A DNA stretch of 10,624 nucleotides from positions 1 to 10,624 of the forward strand of contig CAUBTS010000068.1 of assembly GCA_958438955.1 (NCBI GenBank). Reading direction: 5' to 3'. This DNA comes from an uncultured Collinsella sp. Lineage in GTDB: Bacteria; Actinomycetota; Coriobacteriia; Coriobacteriales; Coriobacteriaceae. Positions 1 to 5,225 of this stretch are shown here, piece by piece; the first letter of the stretch is position 1; every line of letters starts with the position of its first letter. The position numbers were made by a program, and so were the translations under genes. The notes under the pieces are model-generated. The model was given only the letters and a program-made list of their open reading frames with translations. It was not told the origin of the DNA and ran no database searches.

Positions 1-365
1 CCTTGATCTTTGAGCTCGACCGACAGCGTCTTAAGCGACGCATCGAAGGTCACGCGCTCGATCTCTTCACCAGGAATGGAGCCACCGCTCAGCTGCAGCT
101 GAACAAACTCGTCGCGCGGATACCAATAGTCGCCCGGCGCGGCAACGGTATTGTCGCCCGCGACCTTCACTGTCATGATCGGCAGGGCATCGTCGGCCTC
201 AAACTCCCAGGCAGCGCCGCCGCGACCACCAAACGTCCAGATACAAAAGGCAATCACCAACACGGCAAGCACCGCAAAACCAATCGCGACAAGGCCATGG
301 TGCGCGCGGCTTTCCTCGGCCGATACATCCCATTGCGTCTCTCGATATAGATGCTTGTCTTCCAT
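1..365 (-). CDS. Single-pass membrane protein of unknown function, 3' part missing (left edge)
   Basis: An open frame on the minus strand starts with ATG at 365-363 and stays open to the left edge, giving 121 visible residues. The start is supported by GGAGG followed by a 5-base spacer. The protein begins MEDKHLYRETQWDVSAEES, followed by a hydrophobic segment at about residues 25-45 (LVAIGFAVLAVLVIAF and on). After that comes an extracytoplasmic-looking region rich in Asp, Glu, Val and Gly, with alternating polar and hydrophobic residues that suggest beta structure. The likely topology is a short cytoplasmic N-terminus, one membrane anchor, and an outer domain. It is transcribed away from thiC, so the 366-428 gap should hold divergent promoters. 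I do not recognise the family and do not assign a function. Being real is supported by the SD, the membrane segment and the absence of stops. Confidence 0.7.
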   Translation of the reverse strand, partial: MEDKHLYRETQWDVSAEESRAHHGLVAIGFAVLAVLVIAFCIWTFGGRGGAAWEFEADDALPIMTVKVAGDNTVAAPGDYWYPRDEFVQLQLSGGSIPGEEIERVTFDASLKTLSVELKDQ

Positions 366-415
366 GTTCGCCTCCCCACAGGCACGCTCGTTGGCCCAAT
401 CGTACCCATTCAGGC

Positions 416-421
416 TATACT
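416..421 (+). promoter_or_regulatory. Candidate -10 box of the thiC promoter
   Basis: TATACT matches the TATAAT consensus at five of six bases. A start of transcription about 7 bases downstream falls near 428, exactly where the riboswitch begins. The best upstream -35 candidate is TTGGCC at 391-396, but the spacer is 19 bases, so the -35 is weak. This is inferred from position and consensus only. Confidence 0.45.
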
Positions 422-427
422 TGAGCC

Positions 428-532
428 CATGACATAACGGGGAGCTTGCAGGACAAGACGGCAGGCTGAGATTGGGCACGCCCGCCCTGACCCGCAAACC
501 TGATATGGGTAATGCCAACGAAGGGAGCCGTG
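428..532 (+). promoter_or_regulatory. TPP riboswitch (THI box) controlling thiC
   Basis: The conserved THI-box parts appear in order: GGGGAGC at 439-445, CTGAGA at 466-471, ACCTGAT at 498-504, then GGTAATGCC-AACG-AAGGGA across 508-526. P3 can form from CTTGC (445-449) with GCAGG (461-465), P2 from CGGGG (438-442) with ACCCG (490-494), and P1 from CATGAC (428-433) with GCCGTG (527-532) with one mismatch. The conserved 3' segment AAGGGAG (521-527) is also the only good Shine-Dalgarno sequence for thiC, 8 bases before its ATG. There is no room for a separate expression platform. Known family behaviour is TPP-dependent repression; the inference here is that TPP binding directly hides the ribosome binding site. 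Confidence 0.93.
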
Positions 533-535
533 CCA

Positions 536-1870
536 ATGAGCACACAGACCGAGCCCAAGCTCGTCACGCAAATCGACTTCGCCCGCGCCGGGCAGATCAC
601 ACCGCAGATGAAGGAAGTCGCCGAGCGCGAGCATCGCGACCCCGAGTACATCCGCGAGCGCGTGGCCGACGGCCGCATCGCCATTCCCGCCAACATCGTG
701 CACATCAAAAAGGGCATGCGCGCCTTTGGTGTCGGCGAGGGCCTGTCCACCAAGGTCAACGTCAACCTGGGCATCTCGGGCGATAAGGCCGATGCCGCCG
801 AGGAGTGGAAGAAGGTCAAGATCGCCGAGGACTTTGGCGCCGACGCCATCATGGACCTTTCCAACTCGGGCAAGACGCGCCAGTTCCGCCAGCAGCTCAT
901 CGACGAGACGCCGCTCATGGTGGGCACCGTCCCCATGTACGACGCCATCGGCTACATGGAAAAGCCGCTGGTCAAGCTTACCAAGGACGACCTGTTCGAG
1001 GTCGTGCGCGCGCACGCCGAGGACGGCGTGGACTTTATGACCATCCACTGCGGCATCAACAAGTCGGTCACCAAGACCTTTAAGGAGACCGGCCGCCTTA
1101 TGAACATCGTCAGCCGCGGCGGTTCGCTGCTGTTTGGATGGATGGAGGTCACCGGCAACGAGAATCCGTTCTACGAGTTCTACGATGAGCTGCTCGAGAT
1201 TTGCCACGAGTACGACGTGACGATCTCGCTCGGCGACTCCTGCCGCCCGGGCTGCCTCTACGACTCCAACGATGCCACCGAGACCGCCGAGATGATCGAG
1301 CTGGGCAAGCTGTGCAAGCGCGCATGGGCCGCGGGCGTCCAGGTTATGGTCGAGGGACCGGGCCACATGGCGCTCGACGAGATCGCCGCCAATATGAAGC
1401 TGCAGAAGCGCCTGTGCCACAACGCCCCGTTCTATGTGCTGGGGCCGCTGGTGACCGATATCGGTGTGGGCTACGACCACATCACCGCCGCCATCGGTGG
1501 CGCCATCTCCGCGAGCTCCGGCGCCGACTTCCTGTGCTACGTGACACCGGCAGAGCACCTGTGCCTGCCCAACGCCCAGGATGTGCTCGACGGCCTCATG
1601 GCCACTAAGATCGCCGCACATGCCGCCGATATCGCCAAGAAGGTGCCGCACGCCCGCGACATGGACGACAAGATGGGCCAGGCACGCCGCAAGCTCGACT
1701 GGGATGCCATGTGGAAGTGTGCTCTCGACCCAGTTACGGGCAAAAAGCGCTACGAGGAGTCCCCTGCCGCCACCGAGGGCACCTGCACCATGTGCGGCAA
1801 GATGTGCGCCGTCCGCACCGTCAACAAGGTGTTCGAGGGCACGACGATCGATCTTGGCATGGAGGATTAG
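536..1870 (+). CDS. thiC: Phosphomethylpyrimidine synthase ThiC
   Basis: A 444-residue protein of the radical-SAM enzyme ThiC, which converts aminoimidazole ribotide to HMP phosphate, the pyrimidine precursor of thiamine. Family landmarks visible in the translation are IPANIVH (about residue 50), MVGTVPMYDA, DFMTIHCGI, ENPFYEFYDELLEICHEYDVT followed by SLGDSCRPG, VEGPGHMALDEI, GPLVTDIGVGYDHITAAIG, and LCYVTPAEHLCLP. The C-terminal [4Fe-4S] cluster motif is C417-x2-C420-x3-C424 (CTMCGKMC). The length fits the short bacterial form that lacks the long N-terminal extension of the E. coli enzyme. I chose ATG 536 rather than the in-frame ATG at 512, because 512 lies inside the conserved riboswitch core, while 536 has AAGGGAG eight bases upstream. 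It sits directly behind the TPP riboswitch and upstream of thiD. Confidence 0.97.
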   Translation: MSTQTEPKLVTQIDFARAGQITPQMKEVAEREHRDPEYIRERVADGRIAIPANIVHIKKGMRAFGVGEGLSTKVNVNLGISGDKADAAEEWKKVKIAEDFGADAIMDLSNSGKTRQFRQQLIDETPLMVGTVPMYDAIGYMEKPLVKLTKDDLFEVVRAHAEDGVDFMTIHCGINKSVTKTFKETGRLMNIVSRGGSLLFGWMEVTGNENPFYEFYDELLEICHEYDVTISLGDSCRPGCLYDSNDATETAEMIELGKLCKRAWAAGVQVMVEGPGHMALDEIAANMKLQKRLCHNAPFYVLGPLVTDIGVGYDHITAAIGGAISASSGADFLCYVTPAEHLCLPNAQDVLDGLMATKIAAHAADIAKKVPHARDMDDKMGQARRKLDWDAMWKCALDPVTGKKRYEESPAATEGTCTMCGKMCAVRTVNKVFEGTTIDLGMED

Positions 1871-1928
1871 CCTTTACAGGGCAATTGCCAGCAAGCCTGC
1901 TGCGGGGCCCATCAATTGTTGACGTGTG

Positions 1929-1947
1929 AACATTTGCTAACATTTGC
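1929..1947 (+). repeat. Short direct repeat upstream of thiD
   Basis: AACATTTGC occurs twice, at 1929-1937 and 1939-1947, so with a 10-base period, close to one helical turn. It lies about 55 bases upstream of the thiD -10 box, a position where a regulator could bind the same face of the DNA twice. The repeat is directly visible; any role is conjecture. Confidence 0.4.
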
Positions 1948-1965
1948 GTAAAGATTGCACCACCA

Positions 1966-1995
1966 GCCCGGGATCGGCATACAGCCGGCCCGGGC
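1966..1995 (+). other. GC-rich stem-loop between thiC and thiD
   Basis: GCCCGGG (1966-1972) pairs with CCCGGGC (1989-1995), and inside it CGGC (1975-1978) pairs with GCCG (1984-1987) around a short loop. It follows thiC by about 95 bases and is followed by AACTTTATAAT, which is not a proper T-tract. It may be an imperfect terminator for thiC. It also ends only 5 bases before the thiD -10 box and covers the place where the -35 would be, so an operator role is possible. Confidence 0.5.
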
Positions 1996-2000
1996 AACTT

Positions 2001-2006
2001 TATAAT
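2001..2006 (+). promoter_or_regulatory. -10 box of the thiD promoter
   Basis: A perfect TATAAT, 46 bases before the thiD start codon. Transcription would begin near 2013 and give a leader of roughly 40 bases. No good -35 hexamer is visible at a 16-18 base distance; the region around 1978-1983 (CATACA) is a poor match and lies in the stem-loop. No riboswitch motifs are present in this leader. Confidence 0.55.
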
Positions 2007-2051
2007 GCAGGTAGAAGACCCATTTGAATCCAACCGAACAAGGGAGCGAAC

Positions 2052-2882
2052 ATGGATCGTAGCAAGGTACCTGCCGTCCTGTCCATCGCAGGATCCGATT
2101 CCAGCGGTGGTGCCGGCATTCAGGCCGACATCAAGACCATTACGGCGCACCGCTTGTATGCCGAGACGGCCATCACCGCCATCACCGCACAAAACACGCT
2201 CGGTGTCACCGCTGTGCAGAATATCTCCCCCGATATCGTCGCTGCGCAAATTGACGCCGTCTTTGACGATATTCGCCCCAATGCAGTCAAAATCGGCATG
2301 GTTTCGTCCACCGAGATTATCGAAGTTATCGCCGATCGCCTGAGCGCATGGAACGCAACCAACGTGGTCGTCGACCCCGTTATGGTCGCCACCTCGGGCG
2401 CTCGCCTCATTGCCGAGGATGCCGCCGAAGCGCTTACGCGTCGCCTGTTCCCGCTGGCGACCGTCATCACCCCCAACATTCCCGAGGCCATGGCGCTGCT
2501 CGACTACGAGGTCGATTCCGAGCGCACACAGCAAAACGCTGCCATGCTCCTCACCCGCCGCTTTGGCTGCGCGTCCCTCGTTAAAGGCGGGCATTTTGTC
2601 AACGAGGCCAACGATGTGCTCGCAGAGCCCGCGGCGCTCGATGACGAGGGTAACCACCTGGGCGATCCGCTCACCACGTGGTTCCGCCACAAGCGCATCG
2701 AGACCGGCAACACGCATGGCACCGGCTGCACGCTCTCATCCGCCATCGCCTGCGCGCTGGCCCAGGGCATGGAACTTGCCGACGCCATCAACGCCGGCAA
2801 GGCCTACCTAACCGGCGCTCTCGCCGCCGGCTTTGACATGGGCAAAGGCTCCGGCCCCGTCAACCACATGTGGCAGTATTAA
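2052..2882 (+). CDS. thiD: Hydroxymethylpyrimidine/phosphomethylpyrimidine kinase ThiD
   Basis: A 276-residue cytoplasmic kinase of the ribokinase/PfkB superfamily. It phosphorylates HMP and HMP-phosphate to HMP-diphosphate for thiamine phosphate synthase. The substrate-binding start is clear, AGSDSSGGAGIQAD at about residues 13-26. It is followed by TAITAQNT (about 42-49), VKIGM, VVDPVMVATSG (about 109-119), VITPNIPEA, LVKGGH, and the anion-hole and catalytic block THGTGCTLSSAIA near residue 221, in which the Asp/Cys-type catalytic position is the Cys of GTGC. The length is typical for ThiD. The start has AGGGAG seven bases upstream. It follows thiC on the same strand with a 181-base gap and its own -10 box, so it may be expressed separately from the riboswitch-controlled thiC. 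A stem-loop lies 17 bases after the stop. Confidence 0.96.
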   Translation: MDRSKVPAVLSIAGSDSSGGAGIQADIKTITAHRLYAETAITAITAQNTLGVTAVQNISPDIVAAQIDAVFDDIRPNAVKIGMVSSTEIIEVIADRLSAWNATNVVVDPVMVATSGARLIAEDAAEALTRRLFPLATVITPNIPEAMALLDYEVDSERTQQNAAMLLTRRFGCASLVKGGHFVNEANDVLAEPAALDDEGNHLGDPLTTWFRHKRIETGNTHGTGCTLSSAIACALAQGMELADAINAGKAYLTGALAAGFDMGKGSGPVNHMWQY

Positions 2883-2898
2883 GATTCGCAGCCCAAAA

Positions 2899-2931
2899 CC
2901 GCCGCAAAGGCGACAGACACCTTTGCGGCGG
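2899..2931 (+). terminator. Perfect 12-bp hairpin after thiD
   Basis: CCGCCGCAAAGG (2899-2910) and CCTTTGCGGCGG (2920-2931) pair perfectly around a 9-base loop, 17 bases past the thiD stop. The T-tract on the plus strand is poor (CTTCC). On the minus strand the stem is followed by TTTT, so it could also stop transcription arriving from the opposite side. It shares its core with the hairpin at 3178-3201. Confidence 0.65.
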
Positions 2932-2942
2932 CTTCCACAAAC

Positions 2943-2999
2943 ATCTCGATCTGTAACAGTTAGAGCCCATTTTTCGGCCCACCTGTTACAGATCGAGAT
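2943..2999 (+). repeat. Palindromic unit 1 of the array
   Basis: The arms ATCTCGATCTGTAACAG (2943-2959) and its perfect complement (2983-2999) are 17 bases long and enclose a 23-base loop. It is the longest and least altered of the three units. The loop contains GCC and GGC on either side of a T-run, allowing a small inner stem. Confidence 0.92.
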
Positions 3000-3023
3000 A
3001 TTCAAATTCCGCTGAGAAGACAA

Positions 3024-3078
3024 TCTCGATCTGTAACAGTAACTCGGCAAAATCGACCCTAGATGTTACAGATCGAGA
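3024..3078 (-). repeat. Palindromic unit 2 of the array (inverted relative to 1 and 3)
   Basis: The arms at 3024-3038 and 3064-3078 pair perfectly over 15 bases around a 25-base loop. Read on the minus strand, the loop starts TCTAG and carries CGATTTTGCC and TTAC, matching the plus-strand loop of unit 3, hence the minus assignment. Its centre (3051) is also the centre of the whole bracketed region. Confidence 0.85.
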
Positions 3079-3104
3079 CAAACGACCGATATCGACCTAA
3101 ATAA

Positions 3105-3159
3105 TCTCAATCTGTAACATCTAGCCCGTTTTCGGCCTTACAGCTGTTACAGATCAAGA
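3105..3159 (+). repeat. Palindromic unit 3 of the array, slightly decayed
   Basis: The left arm reads TCTCAATCTGTAACA (3105-3119) and the right arm TGTTACAGATCAAGA (3145-3159). Each arm differs from the consensus by one G-to-A change on the plus strand, at different positions, so two adjacent pairs of the stem are lost. The loop contains CCG-TTTT-CGG, a small inner hairpin. Confidence 0.88.
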
Positions 3160-3177
3160 CAAACAGACGAATCAAGC

Positions 3178-3201
3178 CACCGCAAAGGTACCTTTGTGGT
3201 G
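3178..3201 (-). terminator. Hairpin after the SGNH hydrolase gene
   Basis: CACCGCAAAGGT (3178-3189) and ACCTTTGTGGTG (3190-3201) form a near-perfect palindrome with one G-T pair, 13 bases beyond the stop of the minus-strand hydrolase gene. No T-tract follows on the minus strand (GGCTTGATTC), so it is a weak intrinsic terminator at best. Its core CCGCAAAGG is the same as in the hairpin at 2899-2931, in mirror orientation. Confidence 0.5.
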
Positions 3202-3214
3202 TCTTGGGGTCGCG

Positions 3215-3874
3215 CTACTCACCGAGCATCTCTTTGAGCTTGGCTGCCACGGCGTGGCCCAGGCTCTCGTGACTTTCGGGCATCATATGCAGATAGTCGA
3301 TATCGCCCGGCTCGGCAAAATCGGCGGCATTCAAAAAGTCGCAGCCAAACTGCTCTGCCACGTGCGCATAGTACTCGCCAAAATGCTCAGATGCCTCAAC
3401 GGAATGCTCGTCAAAGTCGGTCATATACACATCGGCGATCTGCGGCTTGATCTTGATAGGAGCCATCAGCAGAATGCGCGGACAAGGCGCAGCGTCGGTC
3501 CACGGAAACGCGCAGACGGCGCGAATCAGTGCCATGGCGCCACGGGCGATATCGGAAGCTGTCACGTTAAAGACCGTCTTACAGTCGTTGGTGCCCAGCA
3601 TGATCACAATGGCGTCCAGCGGCTTATGGGCCTCGAGCAGCATCGGAAGCGCACGAATGCCGTTGAGGTTAGTGTCCAGATGACACATATCGTCGCGCAC
3701 CGTCGTGCGGCCGTTGAGCCCCTCCTCAATCACATGCCAGCCCTCGCCCAAGTCACGCTGTGCCACGCCGCACCAGCGCACATCCTGCGCATAGCGCACC
3801 GCGGTGCCATCGCGCATACCAGCCGGATCATAGCCATAGGTATTGCTGTCACCAAAGCACAGAACGTTTTTCAT
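3215..3874 (-). CDS. SGNH/GDSL-family hydrolase (esterase/lipase-like)
   Basis: A 219-residue protein of the SGNH hydrolase superfamily, which cleaves esters or acetyl groups with a Ser-Asp-His triad. The family blocks are all visible: block I CFGDSNTYG with nucleophile Ser10, a conserved Gly/Asn in GLNGRTT (block II, about 52-58), block III LGTNDC with Asn96, and block V DYLH with Asp193 and His196. There is no signal peptide or membrane segment, so it is probably cytoplasmic, and its length is normal for the short SGNH class. The ATG at 3874 was chosen over an upstream in-frame ATG because GGAAGGG precedes it and the GDS block then lies at the usual distance. Its natural substrate cannot be told from the sequence. 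It lies just 18 bases beyond a terminator for the upstream gene and converges on thiD. Confidence 0.9.
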   Translation of the reverse strand: MKNVLCFGDSNTYGYDPAGMRDGTAVRYAQDVRWCGVAQRDLGEGWHVIEEGLNGRTTVRDDMCHLDTNLNGIRALPMLLEAHKPLDAIVIMLGTNDCKTVFNVTASDIARGAMALIRAVCAFPWTDAAPCPRILLMAPIKIKPQIADVYMTDFDEHSVEASEHFGEYYAHVAEQFGCDFLNAADFAEPGDIDYLHMMPESHESLGHAVAAKLKEMLGE

Positions 3875-3892
3875 CGTAAGCCCTTCCTTTAG

Positions 3893-3924
3893 TAAAAAGC
3901 CGACGGGAGCAGCCCCCGTCGGCT
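3893..3924 (-). terminator. Intrinsic terminator of the PARG-like gene
   Basis: Read on the minus strand, AGCCGACGGG and CCCGTCGGCT form a perfect 10-bp stem (3924-3915 with 3907-3898) with a 7-base loop, running into TTTTT (3898-3894). It lies 25 bases past the stop of the upstream gene and ends only 18 bases before the start codon of the SGNH hydrolase. Confidence 0.85.
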
Positions 3925-3949
3925 CGGCATGTCGCATCACGCGCGCCGT

Positions 3950-5086
3950 TTACAAGTATTTGCGCCAATCGTCCTCGTCCTCATCATCCTCGGCAGCAGC
4001 CTGGGCCTGCTCGACGGCACGAGCGGCTGCAGCACGGGCGGCAGCCTGGGCATAGGACTCCTCGTTGCGCTCGGGGAAGCTTGCCAACACGTGCTCAAAC
4101 TTGGCGAAGTCCTCATCCCAGCGCGTAGAAGGCACAGCAAAGAACACCTGCTTGACCTTGAAGTCGCCCGATGCGAGCTCCTCGCGGAAGAGCTCGGCCA
4201 CGGCCTCGGCATCAAAGCCGTTATTGTCGCAGCCCCAAGCACCCAGCACGAGCTTCTCGCGACCCAACTCATCGCAGATGGCAAGGACAAAGCGGATACG
4301 GTCGCGCAGGGCATCCAACAAGGCATCGTCGCTCACGCGGTACTCCTGGCGAGCACGCTTGACGTTGGGCGCGGCGGCCACGATCACGTCGGCATACGCA
4401 TGCACATGGTTGCGATCGAAGCGCACCGCGGGCACCACCAGCGCACGGTTGCGGTACAGCTCGCAGTTGATGTTGCGGCGACGGTTCTCGCCGTACCACT
4501 TGCGCTGCTTGTCGAGCACGTTGTACAGGTACGAATCGGCGCAGAGCGTCGCCTCCTGGCCCAAGTAGCCCTGGATATAGCCGCCGCCCGGATTGGTAAA
4601 CGAGGCAAAGGCAAGCACGGCCATATCGCAGAACTGCGCATAGCCGCGGCCGTTATCGAGGATTGCTTGCGTGGCGGAGGCATCAAGCACGGTGACCTCG
4701 GGCAGGACCGGAGCAGCCTCCTCCGCGGGCGCGGACTCAGCCTCGTCGGCCAACTCGGTGGAACCGAGCGCCACCTCAGGCTCGACCGCAGTCTCCACCT
4801 CAGCGGCCTCAACCTCGACAGCCTCAGCAGCCTCGACGTCCTCGGCAGCCTGCTCCTCAGCAGCCGCAGCCGCTTGGGCCTTGGCCTTCATCGCCGCGAC
4901 AAAACCGGCAGGCATACCATCGAACTCGCGCACGCCGGCAAGCGAACGCTCGATGTCCTTGGCGCAGGCCTCGGACACAGCCGCCACATGGCGCTCGGCG
5001 GCCTTGGCACGCGCCTCGCGCTTGGGATTGGGCTGACCCGCTCGGTTAGACCTACGGTTACGGTTCCTGTTGTCGACATCTGCCAT
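3950..5086 (-). CDS. TIGR02452-family protein with microbial PARG-like domain (altered catalytic motif)
   Basis: A 378-residue protein. Residues about 130-335 match the TIGR02452/DUF2263 microbial-type poly(ADP-ribose) glycohydrolase (macrodomain-related) fold: VTVLDASAT, AVLAFASFTNPGGGY (GGG at 167-169), LCADSYLY, ADVIVAAAPN, and KLVLGAWGCDNNGFD. Known members remove ADP-ribose from proteins or bind ADP-ribose. The signature GGG-x(6-8)-QEE reads GGG-x7-QEA here (177-179), so the second Glu, catalytic in studied PARGs, is Ala. Activity may be lost or changed. Residues 66-130 are an Ala/Glu/Val-rich low-complexity insert, the N-terminus is Arg/Asn-rich, and the C-terminus is a charged tail with a run of Asp/Glu ending DDWRKYL. 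Start: ATG 5086, with AAAGGTGG six bases upstream. It probably acts in the cytoplasm. It is followed by a clear terminator. Confidence 0.85.
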   Translation of the reverse strand: MADVDNRNRNRRSNRAGQPNPKREARAKAAERHVAAVSEACAKDIERSLAGVREFDGMPAGFVAAMKAKAQAAAAAEEQAAEDVEAAEAVEVEAAEVETAVEPEVALGSTELADEAESAPAEEAAPVLPEVTVLDASATQAILDNGRGYAQFCDMAVLAFASFTNPGGGYIQGYLGQEATLCADSYLYNVLDKQRKWYGENRRRNINCELYRNRALVVPAVRFDRNHVHAYADVIVAAAPNVKRARQEYRVSDDALLDALRDRIRFVLAICDELGREKLVLGAWGCDNNGFDAEAVAELFREELASGDFKVKQVFFAVPSTRWDEDFAKFEHVLASFPERNEESYAQAAARAAAARAVEQAQAAAEDDEDEDDWRKYL

Positions 5087-5133
5087 ACGTGGCCACCTTT
5101 CCTGTCGCTGCCGCTATCGGCTTTTTCCCATCC

Positions 5134-5139
5134 ATGATA
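5134..5139 (-). promoter_or_regulatory. Candidate -10 box for the PARG-like gene
   Basis: On the minus strand TATCAT (five of six consensus bases) lies 47 bases before the start codon. The matching -35 area falls in the T-tract and stem of the upstream terminator and shows no good hexamer. Weak evidence, listed because the terminator just upstream means this gene needs its own promoter in this gap. Confidence 0.35.
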
Positions 5140-5152
5140 CCCCGCCACGCAC

Positions 5153-5178
5153 AAAAAAGACGGCCCCGAAGGACCGCC
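5153..5178 (-). terminator. Intrinsic terminator of the Bax-inhibitor-1 gene
   Basis: On the minus strand GGCGGTCC-TTCG-GGGCCGTC forms an 8-bp stem (two G-U pairs) with a stable TTCG tetraloop, followed by TTTTTT at 5158-5153. It lies about 47 bases after the stop of the minus-strand gene and separates it from the PARG-like gene. Confidence 0.9.
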
Positions 5179-5225
5179 TTTCGTATCGTTTTACCGTGTC
5201 CGGCAGGAAACGTCGCAACGCCGCG

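Larger units (their letters stand above)
2943..3159. repeat. Array of six alternating 15-base half-sites at a 40-base pitch
   Basis: The 15-mer TCTCGATCTGTAACA and its reverse complement alternate at 2944-2958 (forward), 2984-2998 (reverse), 3024-3038 (forward), 3064-3078 (reverse), 3105-3119 (forward, one change) and 3145-3159 (reverse, one change). Start-to-start distances are 40, 40, 40, 41 and 40 bases. Each forward/reverse pair is a palindrome with a 25-base loop. Loops 1 and 3 resemble each other (GCCC, TTTT, CGGCC), and loop 2 resembles them when reversed. The array fills most of the gap between two converging genes, so it is downstream of both and unlikely to be a promoter operator. 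It resembles REP/BIME-type palindromic intergenic repeats in its organisation, but I do not recognise the motif. No transposase lies in the window. Confidence 0.93.

Noticed and set aside
512..535. Eight-codon N-terminal extension of ThiC from ATG 512
   Set aside because: This ATG is the conserved TAATGCC of the riboswitch, with no ribosome binding site of its own.
410..1651. A 413-residue open frame on the minus strand opposite thiC
   Set aside because: It lies antisense to a certain gene, has Val/Gly/His/Ala-rich low-information composition typical of GC-rich antisense frames, no Shine-Dalgarno, and no recognisable motif.
2943..3159. CRISPR array
   Set aside because: The repeats are only 15 bases, alternate in orientation, the spacers in the palindromes resemble each other, and no cas genes are near.
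3875..3940. Upstream in-frame ATGs of the SGNH hydrolase
   Set aside because: The extension would be encoded by the terminator hairpin, and the downstream ATG has a strong Shine-Dalgarno and proper family length.
3929..5137. A 402-residue plus-strand frame opposite the PARG-like gene
   Set aside because: Antisense shadow of a gene with recognisable family motifs; the frame is made long by the GC-rich, Ala/Glu-rich codons of the real gene.
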